A DNA stretch of 64,000 bases from Ensifer adhaerens (GCF_020035535.1 NZ_CP083349.1:2863501-2927500); one strand, 5' to 3'. Positions 53,370 to 62,125 are shown, counted from the stretch's first letter. Made by a program: numbers and translations. Notes: generated by a model from the sequence alone, not told the origin.

Positions 53370-54580
53370 CACATCGCCTCCCGAAGTGCGTTGACATTGG
53401 CCCGCGGCAGGGAGATCCGGCCATCGGGCGCATCGACCCCGAAGAGGGTATTGTGCAATTGGCTCAGTCCGATCGCCGCAGCACCGATGATCGCCGCGCG
53501 CGAACCGAGCTCGCCTGTCTCGACGGTGACGGGATAGGGAAAGCACTGCGGCAGGAAGGTCTTCACCCGCTCCAGCATTTCCGGCCGCAAGCCGATCGAC
53601 CCACCGAGAATGACCTTCTGCGGGTTGGCGATTGCTGCAATCGCAGCAACACCGCGGGCAAGGAATCGCCCGGTCTCATCGAGCACCGACACGGCCGCGG
53701 CGTCGCCGGCCTCCGCATTGGCAAAGATCGTGGGCACGGTGACGCTCTTGCCCGAAAGGGCGGCATATCGTTCCGCCATGCCATGTGAGGCAACGGCCCG
53801 CTCGAAGGCGCCGGTGCGCAGCGATTCCGCTTCGAACGGATCGGCGCCGAGCGGCAGAAAGCCCATTTCACCCGCCGCGTTGCTGGCGCCGCGCACCAGA
53901 TGACCGCCGACCATCAGGCCGCTGCCGACACCGGTACCAAGCGCCACATAGGCAAGATTGTCGATCCCCTGCCCCTGCCCCAGCCAGTTCTCACCGAGCA
54001 CCGCAAGATTGACGTCGTTTTCAAGCATGGCACCGAAGCCGAGCACCTCTTCGAAGGCACCGACGACATCCATCGTATCGAAGCCGGCGATGTTCGGCGC
54101 AAGCAGCACGCGGCCGGTTTCGCTGCAGGGCGCGCCGGGTACGCCGACGACGGCGAGACGGATTTTTTCGCGGGCGATCTTCTGGTGCGACGCCGCAGCA
54201 AAAGCCATGTCGGCGATCTGCTCGACTACGAAGCGGCCGCCGCGCGGATCGGTCGGCGCCGTGTCTTCGGCAAAGATCTGGCAGGCAAGATCGGTGATCG
54301 CCACCCGCACTTTCGTGCCGCCGAGGTCGACGGCGATGATGTAGGCCGCATCGCAGACCAACTCATAGGTGACGGCGGTTCGCCCGACATGGCCGCTGGT
54401 GCGTCCCGTCTCCTGAACCCACCCCTCTTCTTCGAGCCCGCGAACGATCTCGGAGATGGTCTGCTTGGAGAGGCCGGTCTGCTTGGAAATCGATGCACGC
54501 GATATCGGCCCACCCTGGACGATCGCTTCCATGACGGAACGCTGCGAGAATTTCCGGGAGATGCGCAGGCTGTCGTTCAC
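53369..54580 (-). CDS. ROK-family transcriptional regulator (NagC/XylR-like)
   Basis: 403 residues: N-terminal winged helix (FSQRSVMEAIVQGGPISRA; TGLSKQTISEIVRGLEEEG) and a ROK sugar-kinase-like domain with AVDLGGTKVR (phosphate 1) and LENDVNLAVLGENWLG. The cysteine-rich zinc motif usual after G.AGE is missing: the stretch reads AAGEMGFLPLGADPFEAESL. So zinc-assisted ligand binding as in Mlc/NagC is unlikely. First gene of the operon and preceded by its probable operator at 54592. Confidence 0.9.
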   Translation of the reverse strand: MNDSLRISRKFSQRSVMEAIVQGGPISRASISKQTGLSKQTISEIVRGLEEEGWVQETGRTSGHVGRTAVTYELVCDAAYIIAVDLGGTKVRVAITDLACQIFAEDTAPTDPRGGRFVVEQIADMAFAAASHQKIAREKIRLAVVGVPGAPCSETGRVLLAPNIAGFDTMDVVGAFEEVLGFGAMLENDVNLAVLGENWLGQGQGIDNLAYVALGTGVGSGLMVGGHLVRGASNAAGEMGFLPLGADPFEAESLRTGAFERAVASHGMAERYAALSGKSVTVPTIFANAEAGDAAAVSVLDETGRFLARGVAAIAAIANPQKVILGGSIGLRPEMLERVKTFLPQCFPYPVTVETGELGSRAAIIGAAAIGLSQLHNTLFGVDAPDGRISLPRANVNALREAM

Positions 54581-54591
54581 GGTGGCCCCTT

Positions 54592-54620
54592 TTAATTCGT
54601 TCTGTTACCGAACTTATTAA
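54592..54620. promoter_or_regulatory. Probable ROK operator
   Basis: TTAATTCGTTC-TGTTACC-GAACTTATTAA, an 11-bp inverted repeat with two mismatches and 7-bp spacer, 12 bp upstream of the ROK gene start. Its position fits autoregulation of the ROK-M20-CUT2 operon. Confidence 0.6.
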
Positions 54621-54938
54621 TATCAGCGACCGCTGTCAATCTTACCCGATGGGATTATCTTTCGTGACGGGCCGCCCGCGCGCCCGAGAAACAGAGCGCC
54701 GGCAATGGCGCATTCGGATGCATCCGGATTTGCGATATGCTAGAGAAATCCACATTCGCGCCGAATGGCGCTTTCTCTCACGAAATCAGTGGCATGACCG
54801 TCCTTACCGCTCTCCCGTCACGATCCGCAGATTGCTCGGCTGCCGTCGTGCAGTTTGATGAGAATGTCGTAGACAGGCTGTAGTCGGAACGTATCACGCC
54901 CTAAAATCCGGCATCCAATCCAACTAGGGTCGCAATCA
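54621..54938. other. Intergenic region before the dehydrogenase gene, no gene seen
   Basis: The 358-bp gap between divergent starts at 54580 and 54939 holds the ROK operator and, further on, GGATGCATCC and short GC stems. No ribosome site close to the 54939 start, no clear promoter box and no plausible small frame were found. Confidence 0.4.
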
Positions 54939-57500
54939 ATGGCAGAGTTTCCGCAAAAGGCGAAAGTCGTAATCATCGGGCTGGGTGGCATCGTCGGTGC
55001 TTCGATCGCGCATCACCTGATCGAGCGCGGCTGGGATGACATCGTCGGCATCGACAAGTCCGGCGTCCCGACCGATATCGGCTCTACGGCGCACGCCTCG
55101 GACTTCTGCTACACCACCAGCCACGACTACCTCTCGGTCTGGACGACGCAATACTCGATCGATTTCTTCGAGAAGATGGGTCACTACGCCCGCATCGGGG
55201 GTCTCGAAGTCGCGCGCACCGGCGACGACGTCTGGATGGAAGAGATCAAGCGCAAACTCTCCTCCGCCAAGGCCTTCGGTACCCGCGCCCACTATGTTTC
55301 GCCCGCCGAAATCAAGAAGATGTTCCCCTTGATCGAGGAAGATCAGGTCATGGGCGGCATGTTCGATCCGGATGCCGGCCTCGTCATCCCGCGCTCCCAG
55401 ACGGTAGCCGGAAAGTTGGTCGATGCGGCGGAAAAGTCCGGCAAGCTGCAGGTCTTCGGCAACACGCCGGCACAGTCGCTGATCGTCGAGAATGGCCGCA
55501 TCAAGGGCGTCGTCACCCATCGCGGCACGATCATGGCCGACCATGTCGTCGTCTGCGCCGGCATCTGGGGCCGCCTGATCGCCGAAATGGTCGGCGAGGA
55601 CCTCCCGGTCATGCCGGTCGACCATCCACTCACCTTCTTCGGTCCGTACAACGAGTTCGAAGGCACCGGCAAGGAGATCGGCTTCCCGCTGCTGCGCGAC
55701 CAGGGCAACTCAGCCTACATGCGCGACACGGGCGACCCGAAGACCACCGAAGGCGGCCAGATCGAGTGGGGCTACTACGAGACCACCAATCCGCGCCTCT
55801 GCCATCCGCGTAACATCCTCGAAAAGCACGAGGCGCGCCTGTCGCCCTCGCAGCGCGACCTCGATATGGAACAGATCATCGAGCCGCTCGAGCGCGCCAT
55901 GGAGCTGACGCCGATCCTCGGCGAACTCGGCTACAACGAGGGCCATTCCTTCAACGGCCTTCTGCAGGTTTCGGCCGCCGGCGGTCCCTCCTGTGGCGAG
56001 AGCCAGAAGGTGCGCGGCCTCTGGTACTGCGTCGCCATCTGGGTGAAGGACGGCCCCGGCTACGGCAAGCTGATCGCCGACTGGATGACGGACGGCCGCA
56101 CCGAGATCGACCACGCCTCGATCGACTATTCGCGCTTCTACCCGCACCAGCTTGAGGAAAAGTTCATCGAGGGTCGCTGCTTCGAGGCGGCGCAGAAGAT
56201 CTACTATCCGGCGGTGCACACCCGCGAGCCCTATGCCAGCGGCCGAAATGTCAAGCGCTCGCCCTTCTACGAGCGCGAGAAGGAGCTCGGCGGCTACTTC
56301 ATGGAGCTTGGCGGCTGGGAGCGCGCCCATGGCTACGCCGCCAACGAGCATCTGCTCGAAAAATACGGCGACCGCGTACCCGTGCGTGAGAACGAGTGGG
56401 ACAGCCGCCATTTCTGGCGCGTCTCCAACGCCGAACATCTGGCGATGAGCGAGGATTGCGGCATCGTCAACCTCTCGCACTTCCACATGGTCGACATAGA
56501 GGGTCCGGACCATGTCGAACTGCTCGAATGGCTTTGCGCCGCCAAGATCGGCGGTGACGGCAACATCGGCAAGGGCATCTACACCCACTTCCTCGATGAC
56601 GAAGGCATGGTTCGCGCCGATTTCACCGTCTTCCGCATGGCCGATCGCTGCCGTCTCGTGAACGGCGCCGATGCCGGCCCGCGCGACTTCCAGTACATGC
56701 GCCGCGTCGCCGAGGACCGTGGCCTCGACGTCACCATCACCGACGTCTCGGAGAAGTTCATCACCATCGGCATCTGGGGTCCCAACGCTCGCCAGACGCT
56801 GAAGAAGGTCGTTGCCGATCCCACCGGTCTCGATATCGAGAACTTCGCCTTCGCCGCGATCAAGCCGATCGAGATCGCCGGAAAGAAGGTCACCGCTTTC
56901 CGCATCTCCTATGTCGGCGAGCAGGGCTGGGAACTGCACATGAAGTATGAAGATGGTCTGGCCGTCTGGGACGCGCTGCGCGCCACCGGCGTCATGGCCT
57001 TCGGCGTCGAAACCTATGCAAACTCGCGCCGCGTGGAAAAGAGCCTGCGCCTGCAGAACGCCGACCTCCTCACCCAGTACAACCTCATCGAGGCCGACCT
57101 CGCTCGCCCGAAGGTCAAGGACGTGGATTTCCGCGGCAAGGCAAAGCATCTCGAATACAAGGCGCGCGAACATCAGCCGGCCATGCTCTGCACGCTCGTC
57201 ATGACGGAGAACACCGACCGAAGCGGCGTGAAGCGCTACCCTGTCGGCAGCCTGCCGGTCATGGATCCGGAGACCGGCGCCGTGTTGGTCGACGAACTCG
57301 GCCGCCGCTCCTACACCACCTCCATCGCCTTTGGGCCCACGATCGGCAAGAACATCGCGCTTGCCTATCTGCCCTGGTCCCATTGCCAGGTTGGCCGCAA
57401 ACTGAATGTCGAGTATTTCGCCGAGACCTATCCGGTCGAGGTCGTCGGCGTCGGCTACAAGCCGATCTACGACCCCGAAAACCTGAAGCCGCGTACCTGA
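54939..57500 (+). CDS. Dimethylglycine/sarcosine dehydrogenase-like protein with GcvT domain
   Basis: 853 residues: N-terminal DAO-type FAD domain (1-~390), a middle FAO-M segment, and C-terminal GcvT plus GcvT-C folate domains (~440-850). It should oxidatively demethylate an N-methyl amine and pass the methylene to tetrahydrofolate. The FAD loop reads IGLGGIVGAS, where the first glycine of GxGxxG is shifted by one. H52 in GSTAHASDF aligns with the histidine that carries covalent FAD in dimethylglycine dehydrogenase. A terminator follows. It may feed the sarcosine oxidase at 1-2571, but the substrate is not certain. Confidence 0.87.
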   Translation: MAEFPQKAKVVIIGLGGIVGASIAHHLIERGWDDIVGIDKSGVPTDIGSTAHASDFCYTTSHDYLSVWTTQYSIDFFEKMGHYARIGGLEVARTGDDVWMEEIKRKLSSAKAFGTRAHYVSPAEIKKMFPLIEEDQVMGGMFDPDAGLVIPRSQTVAGKLVDAAEKSGKLQVFGNTPAQSLIVENGRIKGVVTHRGTIMADHVVVCAGIWGRLIAEMVGEDLPVMPVDHPLTFFGPYNEFEGTGKEIGFPLLRDQGNSAYMRDTGDPKTTEGGQIEWGYYETTNPRLCHPRNILEKHEARLSPSQRDLDMEQIIEPLERAMELTPILGELGYNEGHSFNGLLQVSAAGGPSCGESQKVRGLWYCVAIWVKDGPGYGKLIADWMTDGRTEIDHASIDYSRFYPHQLEEKFIEGRCFEAAQKIYYPAVHTREPYASGRNVKRSPFYEREKELGGYFMELGGWERAHGYAANEHLLEKYGDRVPVRENEWDSRHFWRVSNAEHLAMSEDCGIVNLSHFHMVDIEGPDHVELLEWLCAAKIGGDGNIGKGIYTHFLDDEGMVRADFTVFRMADRCRLVNGADAGPRDFQYMRRVAEDRGLDVTITDVSEKFITIGIWGPNARQTLKKVVADPTGLDIENFAFAAIKPIEIAGKKVTAFRISYVGEQGWELHMKYEDGLAVWDALRATGVMAFGVETYANSRRVEKSLRLQNADLLTQYNLIEADLARPKVKDVDFRGKAKHLEYKAREHQPAMLCTLVMTENTDRSGVKRYPVGSLPVMDPETGAVLVDELGRRSYTTSIAFGPTIGKNIALAYLPWSHCQVGRKLNVEYFAETYPVEVVGVGYKPIYDPENLKPRT

Positions 57501-57530
57501 TCGCGCCGGCATCGGAGACCAAAAACAAAA

Positions 57531-57563
57531 GGCCCGCTCGTCCGAGCGGGCCTTCTTCTTTCT
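57531..57563 (+). terminator. Terminator after the dehydrogenase gene
   Basis: GGCCCGCTCG-TC-CGAGCGGGCC, 10-bp stem, then TTCTTCTTTCT. Upstream AAAACAAAA means it can also end the convergent aldo-keto reductase transcript. Confidence 0.9.
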
Positions 57564-57580
57564 GAACATCGATTTGTCCG

Positions 57581-58510
57581 TTAGGGCAGCACATGCCCGG
57601 CAGCCGTGAAGAGGCGATACCAGTCCTCGCGTGACAGTGTGATATCAGCGCCGGGGGCGATATCGGCCAGTCGTTCCGGGCTGGTGGTCCCCAACACCAC
57701 CTGAATGTTTGCGGGATGACGGGCAATCCATGCATAGGCAATCGCTGACGGCGATACGGCATACTTCCCGCCGAGCTCGTCCAGCACGCGGTTGAGCTCG
57801 GGGAAATTCTTCTCGTCGCCAACGAAGACGCCGCCGAAGAAGCCCTGCTGGAACGGCGACCAGGCCTGCAGCGTCATGCGGTTGATGCGCGAGTAGACGA
57901 CCACCTCGCCGTCGCGGTCGATCGACTGCTCGAGGCCGGCCATGTTCGCGGCGATGCCGAAGGCGACCGAGGGCGCATGCGCTATGCTAAGCTGGATCTG
58001 GTTGGCTACGAGCGGCTGGCGCACTGCCGTTTTCAGCAGATCGATCTGGCGCGGCGTATGGTTCGAGACGCCGAAATGCCGGACCTTGCCGGCCGCCTGC
58101 AATTTGTCGAAGGCCGCCGCCACCTCCTCCGGCTCCACCAGCGCATCCGGACGATGCAGCAAGAGAAGATCGAGATAGTCGGTCTTCAGCGCCGCCAGCG
58201 ATCGATCGACCGATTGCAGGATGTGGTCTTTGGAGAAATCGAAATAGCCGCGGCGGATGCCGCACTTGCTCTGGATAATGATCAGGTCGCGCTCGGCAGG
58301 CTTCAGTAGAAGTGCGTCGCCGAAGCGGCGTTCGCAGGCGTGCAACTCCCCGCCGTAGATATCGGCATGATCGAAAACATTGATACCGACATCCCTCGCC
58401 TTGCCGTAAAGCCGGCGAATGGCATCGTCGCTGAGATCAGCGATCCGCATCAGGCCGAGAACGGCAGATGAAACGGAGAGGTCGGTTGTTCCCAGGCTGA
58501 ATTTTTTCAT
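57581..58510 (-). CDS. Aldo/keto reductase (YdhF-like)
   Basis: 309-residue (alpha/beta)8 NADPH-dependent reductase. Catalytic tetrad D47, Y52 (FDHADIYGG), K82 (IQSKCG) and H119 (LLLHRPD) is complete. C-terminal NADP site VVLGTTSPERLADI. It is convergent with the dehydrogenase gene and shares its terminator. The physiological carbonyl substrate is unknown. Confidence 0.92.
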   Translation of the reverse strand: MKKFSLGTTDLSVSSAVLGLMRIADLSDDAIRRLYGKARDVGINVFDHADIYGGELHACERRFGDALLLKPAERDLIIIQSKCGIRRGYFDFSKDHILQSVDRSLAALKTDYLDLLLLHRPDALVEPEEVAAAFDKLQAAGKVRHFGVSNHTPRQIDLLKTAVRQPLVANQIQLSIAHAPSVAFGIAANMAGLEQSIDRDGEVVVYSRINRMTLQAWSPFQQGFFGGVFVGDEKNFPELNRVLDELGGKYAVSPSAIAYAWIARHPANIQVVLGTTSPERLADIAPGADITLSREDWYRLFTAAGHVLP

Positions 58511-58765
58511 CGGTTTACGCTCGCATCATCGACGTCGTTTTGAAGGAGGAATTCCCGCCCGCAGCCGCAAAAGGCTTGCGATAGCGATTCTGTAATCCTC
58601 AATCTCTACCAGCCCGGAGGCACTTGGCAAACGTCCGGGCCCTGTCGACGACCATACGACGCGGGCCACATAGGCGATCGATGAGATGTGCAGCCATGCT
58701 AAGCTTCGCTGTTCTATCGTCATGGGAGCCGACTGAACCGCCCGCTCCCATGTCTCACGATCTGG

Positions 58766-59554
58766 TCAAGCGGCCGACCGGTAACGTTCGGCGGGCTCGG
58801 ACTGCCCGAAATTGGGCAGCATCGCCTGGCGCGCAGCATCAAGGGTGTTCCACTGCTCGGCATCCGGCAGCGGCGGGATTGTGACCAGCTCGCGGCGATC
58901 GAAACCGACGAGGGCCGCATCGACGAGATCGCCAACCTCCATCACGCCGGCAAGCGTTGCAACGTCGACGCCCGCATGATCCCAGATTTCGGTGCGCGTC
59001 GCCGCCGGCAGCACGGCCTGCACATAGACGCCCTTGGACGCCAGTTCGACGTTCAACCCCTGGGAGAGAAACAGCACGAAGGCCTTCGTCGCGCCATAGA
59101 CGGTGGCGCCCATCTCCGGCGCAAGGCCGACGACAGAAGCGATGTTGACGATCGCGCCCCCACCTCTTTCGGCAAAGCGCGGTGCTACAGCATGAGCCAG
59201 CCGCGTGACGGCAGTGATGTTGAGCGAGATCAGCTTTGAAATGTCCTCACCCTTTTGCTGCAGGAACCCGCGCGGGATCGATGTGCCGGCATTGTTGACC
59301 AGAATACCGATACGCTGATCTTCACGCAGGCGCTGCTCGACCTTGGCCAGATCCTGCTCGTCCGTCAGGTCGGCGGGCACAACGTCTACATCGACACCGG
59401 TCTCACTTCGCAGCCGCTCGGCAAGCGCTGCCAAGCGCACGGCATTGCGCGCGACCAGAATGAGATCGTGTCCGCGGCGGGCAAATCGCTCCGCATAGGT
59501 GGCGCCGATACCGGTGGAGGCACCGGTTACGAGGACTGCAGGCTTCTTGCTCAT
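58766..59554 (-). CDS. SDR-family oxidoreductase under TetR control
   Basis: 262-residue short-chain dehydrogenase. TGASTGIG at 10-17, NNAG at 87-90, catalytic S140, Y153 and K157 (YGATK). Basic residues after strand 2 (LVARNAVRLAAL) suggest NADP(H). The C-terminus (LPNFGQSEPAERYRSAA) is longer than the core. Divergent from a TetR gene with two clear dyads between them, so it is very probably the regulated target, perhaps an aldehyde or ketone detoxifier. Confidence 0.9.
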   Translation of the reverse strand: MSKKPAVLVTGASTGIGATYAERFARRGHDLILVARNAVRLAALAERLRSETGVDVDVVPADLTDEQDLAKVEQRLREDQRIGILVNNAGTSIPRGFLQQKGEDISKLISLNITAVTRLAHAVAPRFAERGGGAIVNIASVVGLAPEMGATVYGATKAFVLFLSQGLNVELASKGVYVQAVLPAATRTEIWDHAGVDVATLAGVMEVGDLVDAALVGFDRRELVTIPPLPDAEQWNTLDAARQAMLPNFGQSEPAERYRSAA

Positions 59555-59577
59555 CAGGTGTGCTCCTTTGATTTATT

Positions 59578-59622
59578 CATGATTGTCATCATGTATTTGT
59601 ATATATGATACTCATCATGTAT
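59578..59622. promoter_or_regulatory. Twin ATGAT-N4-ATCAT operators, SDR/TetR divergent pair
   Basis: CATGAT-TGTC-ATCATG (59578-59593) and ATGAT-ACTC-ATCAT (59605-59618) are 26 bp apart centre to centre, with CATCATGTAT repeated at 59587 and 59613. The AT-rich stretch has TATATGATA-like promoter sequence. This is the expected TetR operator arrangement. Confidence 0.75.
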
Positions 59623-59650
59623 AATGTCAAACGAAATTTGGGAGACGATG

Positions 59651-60211
59651 ATGCGCGTGAGCCGAAAGCAGGTTGAAGAGAACAAGCGGACGATTCTGGA
59701 GGCAGCCGGCCGGCTGTTCCGGGAGCGCGGCTTCGAGTCCGTTACCGTGACGGACGTCATGAAAGCAGCCGGGCTGACGCATGGCGGCTTCTACGGTTAC
59801 TTCAAGTCCAAGGATGATCTGATTGCCCAGACGCTGGCCGAACTGCAACCGGAAACCTCGCCTGGTCCCGTCAGTCTTGCGACGATTGTCGAACGCTATC
59901 TATCGCCGGAACATCGCGACGACTTTGGCAATGGCTGCGCGATCGCGGCGTTGGCGCCGGAGGTGATCCGCCAGCCGGGAGGCGCGCGCTCTGAGATGAC
60001 CGCAGCACTCAAGCACCGCCTCTCCCGTTTCGTCCGGGTGGCGCCGGGAGATAATGACGCTGACAGGCGCCGTGCAGCGATCGGCAGTTGGTCGGCCATG
60101 GTCGGCGCCCTGATCCTGGCCCGAATGTCTGACGACCCGGCTCTTTCGAACGAGATCCTTGTCGAGACGCGCGCGTGGTTGACCGAGCAGCAGAGCGTTT
60201 CCGACACCTAA
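59651..60211 (+). CDS. TetR-family transcriptional regulator
   Basis: 186 residues with N-terminal helix-turn-helix (NKRTILEAAGRLFRERG; AAGLTHGGFYGYFKSKDDL) and a ligand domain. Starts are possible at 59624, 59648 and 59651; the last has GGAG at 6 nt spacing. It is the divergent partner of the SDR gene and would repress it and itself through the dyads at 59578-59622. Effector unknown, perhaps the SDR substrate. Confidence 0.9.
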   Translation: MRVSRKQVEENKRTILEAAGRLFRERGFESVTVTDVMKAAGLTHGGFYGYFKSKDDLIAQTLAELQPETSPGPVSLATIVERYLSPEHRDDFGNGCAIAALAPEVIRQPGGARSEMTAALKHRLSRFVRVAPGDNDADRRRAAIGSWSAMVGALILARMSDDPALSNEILVETRAWLTEQQSVSDT

Positions 60212-60214
60212 AGC

Positions 60215-60249
60215 CTGTCGCACAGAAATGCGCAGCGGTTTTGCGACAG
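60215..60249. repeat. Palindromic intergenic repeat after the TetR gene
   Basis: CTGTCGCA (60215-60222) and TGCGACAG (60242-60249) with loop containing GCAGCGGTTT. The motif resembles a short rhizobial intergenic repeat and may terminate the TetR transcript. Confidence 0.5.
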
Positions 60250-60462
60250 CGACATGCGAAATAGCAGGAACTTAAAGCGCAAGGAGCGAATCTCAACGAT
60301 CGCGCTGCGCTTTGGGGTCACAGCGAGCATGGCATCCGGTAGATGCGCGGAACGGAGGCCGCCCCCCTCCCCACCCAAGAAGTGAGCGTTTGACCCGCAA
60401 GCAGCAACGCCCCTCACCCGTGCCGTGATGGAGGTGATTGCTGCTGACCTGCCACTGAACTT

Positions 60463-61392
60463 TCATCCAGCGGCGATTAGAGCCCCGGCGGTTTTCGATA
60501 CGCCATTTGGCGCGGTGGGAGCAACCGGCGGAAACGCGTAGCCTTCATCTTGCGCAGCGTTGGAGCCGGTTGCGGCGATGGTCCCGGCATAGTTGGCCGG
60601 GGTCTGATATCCGAGCGATGAGTGTGGCCGGAAATTGTTGTAATCCTCCGCCCATTCGGAAATGGCGCTGCGAGCGTGGCCGAGACCGAAGAACAGGCTC
60701 TCGTTCAGCAGTTCGTCGCGCATGCGGCCGTTGAAGGATTCGACGTAGCCGTTCTGCATCGGCTTTCCCGGCGCGATGTAGTGCCATTCGACCTTGTGCT
60801 CCTTTGACCAGGCGAGGATCGCGTTCGACGTGAACTCCGTGCCATGGTCGGAGACGATCATGCCGGGCTTGCCGCGCCGTTCGATAAGCGCCGTCAGTTC
60901 GCGGGCGACCCGACGCCCGGAGATCGATGTGTCGGGGATTGCCGCCAGGCATTCGCGCGTCACGTCATCGACGATGTTGAGCACGCGAAACCTCCTTCCG
61001 CAGGCAAACTGGTCGTGGACGAAATCCAGCGACCAGCGGGCATTGGCCTTCGCTTCGACCAGGATCGGCGCACGCGTGCCGACGGCACGCCGTCTGGCTT
61101 TCCGCTTGCGGACCGACAGCCCTTCCTCGCGGTAGAGCCGGTAGATGCGATTGACGCCGGACGGCTCTCCGTCTCGCTTGAGCAGGACGAACAGCCGCCG
61201 ATAGCCGAAACGCCGTCGCTCGTTGGCGAGGTCGCGCAGTCTTGCCCGCAGTTCGACCTCCGGCGGCCGGCAGGACCGATAGCGCACCATCTTCCGATCA
61301 GCGGATATGATCTGGCAGGCCCGCCGTTCCGAAAGACCCATCACGGTCTTCAGATGCGCGACGGCTTCGCGCTTGGCGGCAGGCCCTACCAT
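60463..61392 (-). CDS. IS3-family transposase OrfB (DDE integrase core)
   Basis: 309-residue catalytic part: HTH_21-like N-terminus ([20 protein letters not shown]) then an rve integrase core with D123 (SLDFVHD), D182 (VSDHGTEF) and E218 (GYVESFNG), spacing 35 between the last two. OrfB normally appears as an OrfAB fusion by -1 frameshift at the A7 run where it overlaps orfA; the ATG at 61392 is also usable. Confidence 0.94.
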   Translation of the reverse strand: MVGPAAKREAVAHLKTVMGLSERRACQIISADRKMVRYRSCRPPEVELRARLRDLANERRRFGYRRLFVLLKRDGEPSGVNRIYRLYREEGLSVRKRKARRRAVGTRAPILVEAKANARWSLDFVHDQFACGRRFRVLNIVDDVTRECLAAIPDTSISGRRVARELTALIERRGKPGMIVSDHGTEFTSNAILAWSKEHKVEWHYIAPGKPMQNGYVESFNGRMRDELLNESLFFGLGHARSAISEWAEDYNNFRPHSSLGYQTPANYAGTIAATGSNAAQDEGYAFPPVAPTAPNGVSKTAGALIAAG

Positions 61393-61652
61393 TTTTTTGC
61401 CAGAAGCTCGCGGAGCGCGGCAGCGTCCAGCATCTGCTCGGCCAACAGCTTCTTCAGCTTAGCATTCTCCTCCTCGAGCGCCTTGAGACGCTTCGCCTCG
61501 GAGACCTCCATACCGCCGTATTTGGCTTTCCAGTTATAAAAGGTCGCTTCCGAAATCCCGTGCTTGCGGCAGAGCTCAGCCACCTTCGCGCCAGCCTCCT
61601 GCTCCTTCAGCACCGCAATAATCTGCTCTTCCGTAAATCTCTGCTTCTTCAT
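61386..61652 (-). CDS. IS3-family OrfA (DNA-binding part of transposase)
   Basis: 88-residue protein with helix-turn-helix ([35 protein letters not shown]) and a leucine-zipper-like coiled coil ([18 protein letters not shown]). It ends at a TAG just past A7 (GGC-AAAAAAA-TGG), the likely slippery site for -1 frameshifting into orfB. Confidence 0.93.
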   Translation of the reverse strand: MKKQRFTEEQIIAVLKEQEAGAKVAELCRKHGISEATFYNWKAKYGGMEVSEAKRLKALEEENAKLKKLLAEQMLDAAALRELLAKKW

Positions 61653-61796
61653 GCGTCCGTCCTTAATCAGGCCGGACTCTAATCCAATCTGGAGGAAATT
61701 ACCCGTGGCAGGTCACTGCAAGAATTGGGGAAATCCGCCGCTCACGAGCGGTAGTCGGCAATTCACGGAACGGTTGGAGCTTTTGAACGCAAAAAT

Positions 61797-61818
61797 GGCT
61801 CCGAGTTTCCTCGGAGCC
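61797..61818 (-). terminator. Terminator after tRNA-fMet
   Basis: GGCTCCGAG-TTTC-CTCGGAGCC, a 9-bp stem; on the minus strand it is followed by ATTTTT. Ends the rRNA operon transcript. Confidence 0.85.
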
Positions 61819-61840
61819 CTTTGATAAGTCTCGTAAATTT

Positions 61841-61917
<77 letters not shown>

Positions 61918-61926
61918 CCATCGCGG

Positions 61927-62078
61927 TAAACCGCTTTGCGGTTTATCCGCTTATTCCGGGTTTTGCCGGAGGCAAAATCCCGTTTATCCGGTCAGCGCAA
62001 ATCCCTATGGGATTTGTCGCGGTAACGTAAATCCCGAAGGGATTTATGGTCTGTTCCGAGCAAATCCGTGAGGATTTG
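61927..62078 (-). repeat. Series of five short hairpins between tRNA-fMet and 5S rRNA
   Basis: TAAACCGC-TTT-GCGGTTTA (61927-61945), CGGGTTTTGCC-GGA-GGCAAAATCCCG (61957-61982), CAAATCCC-TAT-GGGATTTG (61998-62016), TAAATCCC-GAA-GGGATTTA (62028-62046) and CAAATCC-GTGA-GGATTTG (62061-62078). Three of the five share the AAATCC arm. All would fold in the transcript, perhaps as RNase processing sites. Confidence 0.8.
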
Positions 62079-62125
62079 TCTCGTGTAAGGGACGCACTGC
62101 TTGTTTCCGGTCTAGCAAAACAAAA

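Larger units (their letters stand above)
60445..61715 (-). mobile_element. Complete IS3-family insertion sequence, 1271 bp
   Basis: Ends carry inverted repeats that start TGACCTGCCAC on both sides (60445 inward, and the complement ending at 61715). It is flanked by the direct repeat CTGC at 60441-60444 and 61716-61719, a 4-bp target duplication as in the IS407 group. It encodes orfA and orfB with a frameshift signal. All parts look intact, so it may be active. No gene is interrupted: it lies in intergenic DNA between the TetR gene and the rRNA region. Confidence 0.93.

Noticed and set aside
55710..57569. 619-residue minus-strand open frame
   Set aside because: Antisense shadow of the dehydrogenase/GcvT gene in GC-rich DNA; no ribosome site or domain.
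61386..61652. Frameshift mutation between orfA and orfB of the insertion sequence
   Set aside because: The A7 run at the overlap is the normal programmed -1 frameshift site of IS3 elements.
61927..62078. CRISPR array
   Set aside because: Units are palindromes of different sequence with no equal-length spacers and no cas genes.
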